Origin: Laccaria trichodermophora
Taxonomy: Eukaryota; Basidiomycota; Agaricomycetes; Agaricales; Hydnangiaceae
Direction of reading: 5' to 3'
Assembly: GCA_018417955.1 (NCBI GenBank)
Contig: JACTVC010000002.1
Location: 1,178,001 to 1,242,000 of the forward strand
DNA length: 64,000 nucleotides
The stretch's first letter is position 1; each line of letters opens with the position of its first letter. Shown piece after piece: positions 51,382 to 63,499 of the stretch. The translations under genes were made by a program, and so were the position numbers. The notes below the pieces were generated by a model. That model was not told the DNA's origin, did no database searches, and saw nothing but the letters and a program-made list of their open reading frames with translations.

Positions 51382-52365
51382 TCATGACCGTGAAGCCTCA
51401 ACAGCAGCCACAAGCCTACTCCACGACGCTTGTATAACTTCATACAAAGCCTCATCGACCACACCAAGCGCACACGCATCCGCCCACAATCCATGGATAA
51501 GCCCCATATGCCGTTGAAGCGCGACTTTATCAAGTGGTGATGTAGATGTAGAGGAGGGGAGAAGCACATTGCTCAAATTCTCCGCATTCTTCGTATAAAG
51601 ATACGACTGCAGCAAGGGGAACGCCTCAGGGGCGGGAAGACAAAGAGGTACCACGGGAACAGTCGCACTCGTCCCAGAGGTGTGTGTAGCCGAGGACGCA
51701 GGGAGTGCAGGGAGGTTGGCACAATGCGCCGCGAGGACGAGTTGGTGTGTAGGGAACAATGTGACTTTGCGTGGGGATGTCGTTGTTGTTGGTCGGGAGG
51801 AATAGACGGCGAGCATGTGTGTTGGGCAGATACCCGCTGGGTTGGAGATGGATACGTCCATCTCGTTTGGGAGTAAGGATTTGGGTGCTTGTGCTTTTAG
51901 GCTTGATAGACCCGCGAGCATTCTAAAAGCAAAGCATATTAGAATCAAAGACGTATGTGGGGTAAAAGGGGAAACTCACTCAGAAGCGAACAAGGAAAGC
52001 CGTTCACGAACGTATTCTGGTGTAACGCCCTTCAGCTCTGGATAAGCAGTCTCCACAGAAGCCATCTCGACTTCGTGCATTTGGGGAGTGAGAAGTGTGC
52101 GAGGGAGCTGCAGTGTGCTTGATGCCCGAATAATGGGACTGTCGGTTTCAGCACCGTTGATAATGGCGAGTTTGGGAGCAAGAGGGACACGTGAGGCCCT
52201 CATCAAGCGAGCTTTCCTGGCGCTGCAGTGCTTGGTGAAGAGTCTTTGCACGTTGGGACACCGGGAGCGGGAGGACGGGATCCTGCGGCGAGCGGCGGGC
52301 GAGCACCAGGTAGGCGCAGCACAGGCTGGCTTGGGAAAGGAGGTTGCGTGGAGACGGGCGATCAT
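51382..52365 (-). CDS. Clp1 (clampless)-like protein
   Basis: In Coprinopsis, Clp1 is needed for clamp-cell formation in the mating-type-controlled dikaryotic pathway. Start ATG 52363-52365 (MIARLHATSFPKPACAAP). Exon 1 ends near ELKGVTPEYVRERLSLFAS. An intron of ~55 bp (about 51923-51978) follows. Exon 2 reads MLAGLSSLKAQAPKSLLPNE, then NPAGICPTHMLAVYSSR, TLFPTHQLVLAAHCANLPAL and the block VVPLCLPAPEAFPLLQSYLY followed by TKNAENLSNVLLP. The stop is at 51382. The PTHxLVLAAHCANLP and VPLCLPxPxxFPLLQxxLYTK blocks are what I associate with Clp1-like proteins. No enzymatic motif or membrane segment. Assignment is from memory of the family. Confidence 0.6.
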
Positions 52366-53395
52366 TGTAGTAGGTGTTGGTGTTGTTGGTGTTGGAGTGA
52401 GCTCGGTTGTTGGCTTGCGGAGGAGTGTCTTGGACGGATAAGCATTTTGAGACGAGGGAGGTTATATACGGCCGTGACAATGTCAGCTGTAATTTCTTGA
52501 TGGACTCGACGAGATTGGTCTACTCCTTCAAAGAATTGCCTTTTGCGGAAGGTGTTTAGCTTTGACCACCCTTACATCTTCCATTAACAGTAATTGTATA
52601 TCACTGTGGGTCCACACCAATCCCGCCGCTCATCAATTCTGCGTTCGTCATCTCCCCGAATGGGTAACTCACACAATGAATGGGAAAGTTCAATTGCTTT
52701 TCTATTCATTCAAGCAGAGTCGGGTCCTGACTCCATCCTCCTCCCATCGTCTGAAATACCTATTATGTGTAGTCTCGATTTATTGTCTCCCACTAGAATA
52801 TTGCAGGATTAGGACAGAAGTACATACTTATTGAGCAAAATGGTATATTCCCCGCATCGATGCTTTGACCAAGGGATCCTCATGGACGAAATATTGATCA
52901 AAAATTTCCTAAAAGGGCAAAGAACCATTTTTGGTATTTACGCCCAGAATTCTACACAGTATTACTGGGACTAACGGGAGTACTTGTTCGTACACTGAGC
53001 TGTGACCCAAATCGACCTCCAAGAATCCTGCATAAACGAAAAAAAAATGCAACGCATTCCAGGAAGAGCAATTCTCTCGACACTTCTCTCAGCCCATCAA
53101 TAAGCGTAGACAAAATCCATTGTCCAAGAGAACTCAGGTTCGCAAAAATCTCAATGACAGAAGTACTGGTTGCGATGTATGTACTTACACGCATTGTCAG
53201 AAGCATCTCAGTCGGAAGAAAAACCAAAACAATGAGATTGCATTATCCTTCCAACAATTAGTAACACCTGCATTCGACAACTGCAAATGCAAAACCGATG
53301 GATACATTTCGAACGAAATAATGGGAAAGAACGACAATATTCACAATAGAACCACAACCAATTCTCCCTTTCGCCAGCTGACTTCTCTTATTCAT
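52366..53395. other. Intergenic, nothing recognised
   Basis: About 1 kb with only short frames on both strands. It includes the 5' flank of the Clp1-like gene and 3' flank of the prenyltransferase gene. Confidence 0.45.
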
Positions 53396-54717
53396 TTACG
53401 CCCTCGAAGCCTCAAGCGCATCCCTAATCCTATGCTCCCAATACCTATTCACATTCATCAAGGAACCCCCTCACGATAAAAACCCAAAAAACAAAACTCA
53501 CTTCTTGCGAATCACATCATGCGCATTAGCAAGCGAAGTCCACAGCTAAATCATCAAACATCAGAAACGACATCTCAACAAAAACCCCGACTAACCTCAA
53601 TAGCCTCCAACGTATTCTTCTCCTGCTCATAAACATCCGCCAAAAACTCAATAGCGGACGGACAAGGCAAGTTGGCCCCTTTAGTAGGAGGCGGGTTCTC
53701 CAGATCCACTATATCAACGGAGGTAGGATCGATAGGGAACGTATAGGGCCGTACGAAAGCCTTCACGCTAGCAAACGGCGTCTTCGTGTGTTCCATGATC
53801 CCACGGAGGTAGTTCCACGCGGAGAGGTTGTTCGGCGCGAGTGAGATGTTCTGTTTCACGTACCTGCCACACATTCAATTCGTCCGTGAGGCGGGGTAAA
53901 GGAAGAAGAGAGATGGGGAACGCACGTCAACTCCCGCTTATACACCCTCCCCCTATCCTCCTCCCCCTCCCTAACACCACACCCCCAAACCACAAAGAAA
54001 CGATGATGCCACGCCGAATTGTTCCTCACATCCTGCGCCAGCATCGCATCCACGAAATCCAGCTCGCCCGTCCACAGTTCATCTTCATCGTTGAAATACG
54101 CCAGCAGCCATTGGCGATAGGACCACGTATGGTAGTTCTTCGTGTCCGCCGTTAACGAGCGCGTGATGAAATCTAGTTCTTGTAACGGCTTGCGGGTGAT
54201 GGTTAGTAAGAGGCGGCGGTGATGCCAGACTTGGTATGTCTTTAGATATTTTACAGCGAGTTCGTCCATTAGTTTGAGTTCAACGTCGAGGGGCGCGTTG
54301 ATGGATAGTAGAGTTTCGTATCGATATTGCCTGTACACCATACCAATACCAAATGAACATCTTTCATCCCTAAGCCATCGTAGAGAAAAGGAACGCACCA
54401 AGCAGAGTAATGAGCAGGATTAAGCCTGATAACAGCCTCAGTAAGCTCAAGCACCCTCTGGCTCTTCTCCCCAATTTTCACGATCCCGCGGAAATAATTC
54501 GTCGCGTCTTTATCTGCCATACACCCGTCATCATCATCTAATCCCCCAAGATAGACAGACACGAAGAACACTCACATACGGGCGAATACAAGATCGGCGC
54601 TAGCGGGTTCACGCCCTCGTATTGTTCCAGTGGTACGACGTCTGCCCATTCAGGTCGTTCAGCGAACAGCGGGATGACGGGTTCTTCTTTTTCTTCTTGG
54701 AGTGCTGGGGTGGACAT
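53396..54717 (-). CDS. RAM2: Protein farnesyltransferase/geranylgeranyltransferase I alpha subunit
   Basis: Shared alpha subunit of the two CaaX prenyltransferases, forming heterodimers with the respective beta subunits in the cytosol. Start ATG 54717 (MSTPALQEEKEEPVIPLFAE), followed by RPEWADVVPLEQYEGVNPL. The PPTA helical repeats are visible: LNPAHYSAWQYRYETLLSIN (split by an intron), KTYQVWHHRRLLL, KNYHTWSYRQWLLAYF, RNNSAWHHRFFVVW and PNNLSAWNYLRGIM. After two short introns the last exons give LWTSLANAHDVIRKK and YWEHRIRDALEASRA, ending TAA at 53396-53398. Four to five repeats and about 340 residues are normal for the family. Likely a single-copy essential gene. Confidence 0.92.
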
Positions 54718-55126
54718 GGCGATTGGTCAATGGTGTCCTACAGTCGTGCCAGAGGTGGATAAGGTACAGTACAGCGAGTGGGTAGGTGCTTGTCTCAGAG
54801 AACAAAAAGAGAATTTATGAACAATGGCCACCCGAGGGGCAATGATCGCGGCATATGGTCAGTGACTCTAAAGTGCCATCACCATCGCGGCTCACCGTGA
54901 ACCTCATTTGAGCGATCCTGCTCGAGATCTGCGACCCTGGTTGTGATATGGCAACACTATCGAACACTGACTCGACCTCATTCACTATTTCGAATTCATA
55001 ACTGCCATTTCAGATTTTGAGCATGTAAGTATGTAGTCATACCGAATACAAGCAGGGGTGAAATATGGATATTTATAAAACGCAGAGGTAGAGATAACAA
55101 AATATATAGAGCAATGAAAAGTTCAA
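54718..55126. other. Intergenic, nothing recognised
   Basis: 5' flank of the prenyltransferase gene. No clear promoter element was found. Confidence 0.4.
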
Positions 55127-58100
55127 TCACGCACGCTGCAACCAACCAACTTCAAGGCCAGTCATCATGCGCAACCGTTCCGGGTATGCGGTATTGCTCT
55201 GCTTCAGAAATCCAGCGAGGCGACGACAGATAGACATCGGGTATGAGAGATATTCAGCTTGAGGGAATCCTGGGTATTTATTGAGGAGGCTGGAAAGGGT
55301 TTCAATATTATCAGATCGTTATATTGAGAGAATTAGCACCTTTTCAAATCCACATTCGCATCAGACGGTGAGATGAGTTTATAAAGGACCTTCGCGGCCA
55401 CGATCGAAGCACTCTTGGGGATTGCGCGGGATGTGGGCGTGGTATAGGCGAGGCGGATGCGCGGTTTGAATAACCACATCTGGAGGGGGGGGGGGGAACA
55501 ATATTAAACCGATGTGATCCATTAGCCAAACAGCAGGCAGGACTTACAAGGATTCGCGGCCGTTCTTCCTCCTCATCGCTGATGATGAACCGATACGAAG
55601 CATGAGCTTGAACAAATTCAGTCATATCTTCGACGATGAATGCGGACAGTGGTATCTTCAAAGACCTGGATGCGTATTGGAGTGAGCCATGCGGTGAGAA
55701 AGGAGCAACTAACTCGGCTGTCAAGCTGACGGGACGGACTGCGTATTTGAGGACTCGGTAGGCCGTACGAACGTCGCCTTCTTCTGAAGCTTTCTCTTGA
55801 TATCTGCCAAAGACAGCGCCGCATAGACATCGTGCAAGATGCCAGTTATCTTCGCGCTAAAGATGGCGGCATTAGCAAACTAGATAAGAGACAGAGAGAA
55901 GAAGAAAGAATGTGTCCTCAAGCGTAGCTCTCACGACGGAAGCCTCTATATACATGAGGGTTGTTTGAGCGAGGAAATAGAATCAATCTAGGACGCATTG
56001 TATCAACCGGAATGCTGATCCATCCACGCACATCCACAAGCTAGCCAAAAGCCCCAACAAAACCCAGAACCTGCCAGGGGCTTCGAGTACTGCCAAAGCA
56101 ATAACATTGCAAGGGGGATACAATGGACACATCAGTCGCTGGTAGACAACCAACGCCGGTCTTCTTTGTCGTCCGACCTACTATAAAGTATGAAACAAAG
56201 TAATGTAGGACGCACCGAAGCTTCTTTCGCATGGTATAGGTTGTTTGTGGACATCGCGGAGTTATCGAACAAGATATAGCTTCCTCCCACAAGTGCCTGA
56301 CCTGGAGCCGGCCAAAACCCAGTTTTGCCAGTCTTGACCACTTGCTCGTGAAGGGACTGGTCGGTATGACACATCCAGGCCTCAACTAGCTCTTCCCAAT
56401 GTTCCGACGGTAGATCACGATAATGGTCAATCTTTGAAGACTGAATGAGAGGCAGGGAACATGAGGCACAAATGAAGGATGTAGGATTCATCGACGAAAG
56501 GTGGGAAGCATCGAGCAAGGGTGTTGGCGATTCTGCAGTATCAGAGGAGGAGGATGGGGGTAACGTCGAAAGTCTGATTTCATAGTGTCCACTCTGAACT
56601 TGGATTTCTTTCTTCCCTGGGGTCGTCCGAGCAGGGAGCATGAGCGGAAGCGAGCAGTAGGGGCCGGATTTGATGAGAAGATGATCTCCTCCCTCTGAAG
56701 GGTGTTCAGGGAATGGGGGTAACACTTCGGCTTCCAAGTCAACGCCAGGGTATCCGCCAGTCACCGTGAAGAAAACGAGTACATGTTGCAAATTTTCGTG
56801 GTTCTCCGCAACGTATACGACATCAAAGGCTAGGATATGAATGTCAGTCGTAAACCTTGAGAGGGGCGAGAAATTTACGGACAGGTAGTTTGATCTCCGA
56901 ACTTTGGCTGCAACTGAGCACTGGAGATACCAGAGCTGCTACTCTGGCTTGAATTAGACTTTGAGGATGACAATGGTCGCAGCCAAGATAATGGAGGTGC
57001 AGACAAACTTCGACTCCTGCTCTTCTTAGATTTGGTGGTCAGTATAGGAGGAAGCGTAATTTCGTCCTGCCTAACTGGAGGCAGCTCTTTCACGAACTCT
57101 GGTAGAGTCAGAAGAGTTTCTGGATCCTTCAGTCGCTCAGAGTTCGGGGGTAAGCCCTCTCGAATAAATTCAGGAAGACTTAGAAGAGCCTCTGGATCTT
57201 TGACACGAGGATGCAGTATCGCGTCTTGGCCATAAATTCGACCAGCACCCGAGTGTCGAACCAATTGTTCAACAAACGCGTCCCTCTATAAGAAAAAGCA
57301 TCAGATCGGGAATCAGAAGAACTGGTTCATCACTAGCCTTGGCTACATCGCGAAGTTTCGCCTTCTCTAGTCTGCTCTGCATGCCACCATCAAGAATAAC
57401 GGATTGACCCTTGAGCGACCTATCCGATGCTTTTCCGAGAAGGTCAAGAATGTTCTCCAGCTCCTTCACGTCCCTTTCCTTTCCTTTGCTACTTCGTGAA
57501 ACGCCTTGTTGTCGAGCTTTCTCCATCTGAACGAGCTTCGAAGATTTGAGCTCGACTCGCTGATTGTGAAGCTGCGGCGCAACAAGGTAGAGTCTGTCAA
57601 TCGCCATCGCAACGGCCTCCAGATCTAACCGCATCTTCTCGTCGCTCTGCCGTGTGCTAGACGAAGGCTGGTATTGTGCCGTCTTACCCTTGCTGTCATC
57701 TATTGAGCTACGACCGCCAGGCTCGTAAATGGGCGGACTCTCCAAATCAAAGTCCTCATAGTCATATTGGGGGGGAAGGTTATCTTGAAAAAATCTTGGA
57801 AGATTCTCCGTATGCTCTTTGCACATTGAAACTACGGTTTCGAGCTCTTGATCGATTCTTGTCCATAACAGGGAGACTTCGACCTCAAGGGTGGTAGGTA
57901 TGCCTAGAGTGGACAGTCCACCCTGAGAGACAAGACGTTCTGTCTGCAACTCATTGAGCTGACGCTTTAGTGCGTCAAAATGATCGATTGGAGGGGGTTC
58001 GTCGTATTGGCGCGAAGACTCTGGCTCGGGCGTTTCAAGAGTGGTTAGGTGCATGCCTGATTGAATAACAGAGAGTCTGTTGAGGTTTGACAGTAAAGAG

Positions 58101-58682
58101 ACGAGAGATTTCGCAAGAATCGCTTCACTGGGCTGCAAGGAACATGAGATTGATTTCACCCGTGTCTTAAGCTCATTGATAAGATCAGCCTCGATCATTT
58201 CATCGTCCCCGCCACGATTTCGAAGATTGATGACAAGGGTATGCAAGGCAGAGGACGATGATTCGGCCTCGCCTTGTGGAAATGTGGTATTGTGTGGGCT
58301 GGATGGCATGGAGTGTCGACGGTCGGGAACAATGGGATTCCACCCCGTTGGGACGGATAACAAATTGTTTAATGTCATCAAGCACGACCTTTGAACCAAC
58401 GCAATTGAAGGCATTACGTCGCCCTTCACAAAATGAGTGAAACTTCGGTGTAAGATCTTCGCAACTCACATGTACGCCACGCGAGTCGCTGTCGGACTCT
58501 GCAGCTAGTGGAGGTTCTGCCACTTGCTCTTCAGACGAAACAAAAAGATCCTCCGAAACGAAAGAGTCATCTGCCTGCAATCGTCGAAGTTGTTCATGAG
58601 GAAAAGGCGAGGGAACATGGGTAGACAGCAGTGGACTTGATCTTGTATGTATGGGCGCCTTTGGACGAGTGACGGTGGCCAT
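55127..58682 (-). CDS. HECT-like E2-binding protein (UBE3D type), with long N-terminal extension
   Basis: UBE3D-like proteins bind ubiquitin-conjugating enzymes and are proposed E3s. Start ATG 58682 (MATVTRPKAPIHTRSSPLLS). The N-terminal ~500 residues include a coiled-coil-like part (MAIDRLYLVAPQLHNQRVEL, SSKLVQMEKARQQG). Introns are at 58430-58475 and about 57270-57300. The C-terminal domain has FDVVYVAENHENLQHVLVFF, then DLEAEVLPPFPEHPSEGGDH, ICASCSLPLIQSS, YRDLPSEHWEELVEAWMCHT, GQALVGGSYILF, RCLCGAVFGRYQ and KIPLSAFIVEDMTEFVQAHA. It ends MMTGLEVGWLQRA, TGA at 55127. These Cys motifs and DLPSEHWEELVEAWMCH mark the HECT-like family. Around 56880-56925 the upstream frame (SSAQLQPKFG) and the downstream frame (SEIKLPV) differ by one base, so either I mis-placed a splice or these are two adjacent genes. 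Confidence 0.78.
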
Positions 58683-59457
58683 TGCGTAGAAGATCGCAAA
58701 CTGGTGGGCGTTTGTAAATGTGTTTCAAAGAAACGCACAAGGAACGAGGCGACCTACCAAGGGTGTTCCTTATGCGCTTGATGACTGTTTCAGGCAACCT
58801 CAACAACAACAAGAGCAGCGAGCGCGTCTGGAGCGAGGAACCACGTCAATGTGAACGAAGGACTCCAGCCCCAACTTCAATGGTTGTAGACGACGGTCAA
58901 TGTAACTCTCTCCTGTAGTTAGAAAAAAAATTGGCAGTCCAGCAAAGCAGTTAGTAATGGTGGAATTTGGATCGGTCAAGATCGTGATTACGCACCGTCG
59001 CAATATAAAGACGCTCACTGACACAAATTCGTCGAAGCTCCCAAAGTAGCCGGTTGAGCTTGCAAAAACGCTCAGAGTGATGAGAGGAGCTAGTCGTCGT
59101 GCAGAATGTTGGCAGAATGACCTCGTCGAAATTTGGTCCTTGGCTCGCGATACGGCCACGTGATGCAATGTAGGTTGCCGAATACAGCCAACACTTGGCC
59201 ACAACCCTTCGTCAAAAGGTTGCAAGCAGCATGTCCGGCCTCCCAGAAATTGTTCCGAACTTCCAAGCTTCTCTAGTGTGCACCCTCGGCCACACCACTC
59301 AGCCCCCTCTTTCACGTCCAACGATTTTATACCTTGACAACTACCACAAATCTGACCCAGTTCAGATATACGTCCTCCGACTTTTCACAAGAACTGGCTG
59401 CGCCAAGCTTGCTATTTAAAGGATCTTGAACCCTGATACTCACATTTTCTCGCTAAA
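58683..59457. other. Divergent promoter region
   Basis: Spacer between the starts of the UBE3D-like gene (minus) and the gene at 59458 (plus). A 173-codon minus frame (58800-59321) lacks any family feature and is not counted as a gene. Confidence 0.5.
59413..59420 (+). promoter_or_regulatory. TATA-like box
   Basis: TATTTAAA, 45 bp before the ATG at 59458. Confidence 0.4.
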
Positions 59458-60644
59458 ATGACGCTCAACAAAATTCCTGCTGAGATACCAGACTCCTTCC
59501 CAGATTTCCCTACCCCCTCTCAGGCTGCTCGTCGGTCCCCTAGTCGCAGAAAAACGATACTTAGTCTCGTTGAGATGCTTCTGCAAGATTCCGACGGCCA
59601 AAGAATAAGTAAGTCTTTTCTCTATTCAATTTCTGTTCTGATCCCTACGACGTAGATATACCCAACAACCCAGTTTCGAGAACGACAAAGACGTCCGTAC
59701 GTGTGAATCCTGCAAATCCCTCGGAGCCCGCTCAATTGACATTATAACTCAGCTAGCGTGGATGAGCACCATCAGGCTGCGGGAGCAGAAGCATTTCATA
59801 AGTTTGAAAGGTTTGTGCATCGCGTCTCATGATGCCGAAAGCCTCACAAACTGTTTGCACGATAGGAGCATCAATAACCTTGATAAAGAGGCAGGCCCAC
59901 ATCTCCATCTTGCTGTTTTTACTACAAATTTACCTCAACAATAGCTTTGAAACTTTGCCAATGCTGCTCGTCGACTGGGAAGCTCCGTTGCAATTATTTC
60001 TTCTGCGTACCGACTTCGAGAATGTCTGGCTCAAATTCTTTACCTCTATCAGGAGAACGCTGCCGACTTTTTTCCGCAAAAAATTGCGCACATTTCTCGT
60101 GAATCAATTACAGAATTTCGTGCACCAGAACGACGCACAGGGCGTGGTAGGCGAAGAAGGGGAAAAGCACCCTTACACGTTCCGAGGCCTGCTGTGACCG
60201 AACATTTGGACCCGGAGTGTTTTCCCGAACAGCTGGAGGCCTTGGCGAGGGAGGTGACAGCATTTTTGGATACCTTAAATGAGTTTCCGGATGAAGCTGT
60301 CAATGCTTTGATCTTGTCATTCGAAGGTGATCTAAAGGTTCGTGGTGCTGATTTTTCTTTTTCTTCTGTGAAAACAACTTCTCTACTGCTACATAGTACT
60401 GGTCGCCTTGCCTCAAGGAATATGCGGGCCAATTCCGATACCCCGCGGTGCAACGATACATACATTGAGCATATTGATGGCATAACTTCATCTCTCTGCA
60501 TGTTCATTGACGTTGGTAAGCCCCTTCGCCTTCACTCTGCACATCTATTGCGATCACTGATGCCTTGCAGGTGTTCCAATTATTCGGTTCGCGCAGAAAC
60601 ATGGCGCAAACAATTTATTGAATTTGTTGACAGTTGCCACCTTC
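59458..60644 (+). pseudogene. Agaricomycete protein of unknown function, truncated by hAT insertion
   Basis: Exon 1 gives MTLNKIPAEIPDSFPDFPTP and TILSLVEMLLQDSDG. Further exons read SVDEHHQAAGAEAFHKFERF, then FANAARRLGSSVAIISSAYR followed by LAQILYLYQENAADFFP, then HLDPECFPEQLEALAREVTA and FLDTLNEFPDEAVN, YWSPCLKEYAGQFRYPAVQR and VPIIRFAQKHGANNLLNLLT, ending VATF. I recognise this block order from uncharacterised proteins common in mushroom genomes; no function is known. After PAVQRYIH the frame breaks (TGA near 60463), a deletion relative to the expected continuation. At 60645 the coding sequence stops at a hAT terminus, and the 3' part was not found downstream. Confidence 0.65.
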
Positions 60645-61300
60645 TAGTGTTGCCGCGAAGTGAACCGAAGTGAATCGAAGTGCTGACATGTACTGACTTT
60701 GTTACACTTCGACCGTTCGAAGTGAATCAAAGTGAACTCGGTGATCCCCGGCTCTGCATCAACCGATCAGATCATTTGCTTCATTCGAGTATGCGCGCGT
60801 ACTGGTAGATAAATTTACAGAGAAAGAACTACATCTAAGAGTCATCGTTACAAGTAATGTCATCATCCTTGATGTTATTCATTAGATCCTTCAATTCCTC
60901 CATTTTACCTGCCTTATAAAGCTTGTCAAAAGCAGCCTCCGAAATTTGACCAGAAATAGTGTAGTCCTCCTCCCATGCAACAAGGTCATCCACAAAACTA
61001 AGGCGCGTCTTCTTGTGTGCAAACTTGAAAACTTGCAATGCCTCAAGAAGCTCGGGGCAGATCCTGTTGCGACGAAGGGAACAAGTTTCCTTCATCAGCA
61101 AAGTTCACATTCCATGTCAGGCCTAGTATATATTGTATGGCTGTACTAACCTAGTGTCTCCCTTGTGTGGCTTTGGATGGGGCTCATCAGGAAAAAAGGG
61201 ACTTGCGATATTGCGGTACATAGACGTGATAGCGCTGGTAGTGCCATCAAGAGCCCCCTGATATATAGTTTGTGGTAGACACACTGACAAATACATATCA
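60645..61300 (-). mobile_element. Second hAT transposon, right-end remnant
   Basis: The element starts TAGTGTTGCCGCGAAGTGAA at 60645, followed by subterminal repeats of GAAGTGAA(C/T)C (60658-60740). On the minus strand, 60838-61100 encodes ETCSLRRNRICPELLEALQV then FKFAHKKTRLSF and EEDYTISGQISEAAFDKL, the end of a hAT dimerisation domain. Upstream (61130-61260, minus) only degenerate coding remains, including ITSMYRNIASPFFPDEPHP. The other terminus and the CCACCTTC target duplication were not found, so the element is truncated. It cuts the gene at 59458. Confidence 0.75.
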
Positions 61301-61797
61301 CTACAAATAAGTCTATAGCTTAGTGCGGTGCTCTAGCATCATGTAGTTTGATAGAGTCAAATTTCCATAGTTATACATAGCTCTATGTGATCTCTGTGGT
61401 ACAAGGTATAAGCTTGAGAAATACTCTAAAAGCAGAATTGGCCCATTCTTGGGCTGATTGTCAGAGTCTTCTAACTTAGGAAACAATGTATTGTGATGTG
61501 TCGTCAGTCTAATTATAAGATTTTGTAGTGTACATTTCACTGTGTTCTATTTTACATAAATGCATGCTTTAAGCAGGACTTGAACTCTGGGGCTTGTGGT
61601 ATTACAGCTCTTTTCAAAGCTATACAGAATCACGAAAAAGTAAAACGTCAGGTTTGCGTCATGTTTGTCAGGCACATGACAGGACCCCGAAACCGCTGTC
61701 AGTGAGAAGATGTGGGCAGAACGAGAAGTTCGCTCTTTGACCTTATCACGAAGGCTGCGCACGATGACTGTACAGTTCTTTCTTTCTTGCCGCCGCT
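61301..61797. other. No gene recognised
   Basis: AT-rich, possibly internal remains of the hAT element or 5' flank of the next gene. Confidence 0.35.
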
Positions 61798-63395
61798 ATG
61801 TCAAGCCATTCTCCTACACCAGATGGCCCACACGAGGTCGAGGTTGTTCAAGTTATCCTTGCTTTCCATTCCCAAAATCCTGCTACCAAAAACAACTCAT
61901 TGAAAGGTGCAAAGAAAGCGGCAGCCTCAAAGGGCAAGGTTGAGATGAAGACCAAGGAAATCTCCTTCACCTTTGAGCCATTGGAGGAGAACTACATCTC
62001 TTTCCTTTTGGAATTGCTGAAGGCACATGGTCAGGGCAGATACACCCCAGTCAAGAGTCACACACGGTTCAGTATCAAGGTCTCGTTGGGGAAGAAAGTG
62101 TAAGCCGACTCTCAGTTTCTTATTCATAATCTAACTGTTCTTTACCCAGGAAAAAGGATGCAGTCGATATTGATGTTTTCACTGAATATGAGAAAATGGC
62201 TAAGAAAATTGTGGAGGAGCGGCCTTCAAAGTTGACCATGTATGTTGACCTCGAAGCTGTCAAGGCTGGTGCAAAGGTGAGTTCTCAAATCTCAATTTGT
62301 AGTTGGGACCTCATGGATCTCTAGTGACGTGATGATGAAGGCTCTATGAGTGAAGAAGGTAGTGAGGACAAAGAACATACCATTGTAAGTTTGACATTCT
62401 TCCTGGGCATCTGATACCTAATAGCTTTGCAGAATGCAAAAAATGTAGTTGAACGAGAGCTTGGATGCATCCGCATGCTCCTTGAGAAGAAATATGCCAA
62501 CGATTCTGATGGTGGCTATACATACACTGCCAGTGATGGCGAAAGAGTTCCATTGATGCCAGCAATGATGTCGGAATGGGTTCGAGCAATCATGAGCCAT
62601 CCATTTTTCTTTTGGGATTTTTATCTTATCTTATACCAGTACAATGCGGAGGCTACTTCTAAACAACCCCCAAATTCACTCACTTTTGATCTGAAAACTC
62701 AAGCCAGGTCATTGTTCCAAGGCCCGAAAAGGTCTGGTGGTGGCGGCGACATGCTTCAAACCTTTTCGTCCATCCTCTCTGATGTGTGTGCACTCCTTGT
62801 GCCTGGCGCTCCATGTCATTACTGCCTTGCCCGTCACTCCACTCCCTCCTGCCGCTGTCCCTGACTCTCCTGCCAAGAACACTCTCACTAAGCTCACACA
62901 TTTTCTACAATATGTTGAGGAGAAGGAAGGAATATGGGACGCCCATGGGCTTGAACAAACTTTTGCCGACAATGGCTATGGCCCAGATATCATGGGTGAT
63001 GTCGATAAGGAGGACCTTGTGTCTTGTGGACTGACTGTTGGTGATGCCCTGCATATCAAATGTGCTGCGTGTGTTTGGTGGACCAGTCCTGATGCCAAGC
63101 ATTGCTGCCAATCACTGTCGCCCCCTCCTGTTCACATTGATGACTGTGATCGCATTCGGTTTGAAAAGTGATTTGCAAATAACAGCAGATCTCATTCAGT
63201 ATTTGGACCTGGGCTTGTTCCTGGTACTAATCACAGGGCACATGTATTTGAGTGGTGGTTTTATAACCAACTCACAAAGACCCTTGAGAAGGTTCTGGAT
63301 GGTTTTGTCCCAGATATCGATCAAGAGTACATGGACCCTAATGTGCCATTTGAACCCTCCCCAAGCCCTGAGCCTCAATGTAATGCTAACTAGAT
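61798..63395 (+). pseudogene. Basidiomycete expanded-family protein with SAM-like region, broken
   Basis: Exon 1 (61798-62097) begins MSSHSPTPDGPHEVEVVQVI and has TKEISFTFEPLEENYISFLL. Exon 2 reads KDAVDIDVFTEYEKMAKKIV then SKLTMYVDLEAVKAGAK. Later come ERELGCIRMLLEKKYANDSD and MPAMMSEWVRAIM (62450-62595), LTHFLQYVEEKEGIWDAHGL then ADNGYGPDIMGDVDKEDLVS and CGLTVGDALHIKCAACVWWT (62893-63080), and FGPGLVPGTNHR near the end. The GYGPDILxDV...LTxGDxI block resembles a SAM-type fold found in a family with many copies in Agaricomycetes. Lesions: a one-base frame change near 62815 and a TGA at 63169 after RIRFEK. Function unknown; possibly mobile-element associated. Confidence 0.55.
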
Positions 63396-63499
63396 AAATA
63401 TTCATTCTTCTGTCCAATTCCAAGATTCTCGATAGCTCAGGGCATTCAGTAGATATGCTATGGAACCATAACAATAGAAATTGACAGTTGTCCCAATAA

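Noticed and set aside
58800..59321. 173-codon minus ORF in the divergent promoter region
   Set aside because: No recognisable motif, unusual composition, and it overlaps the upstream regions of two better-supported genes.
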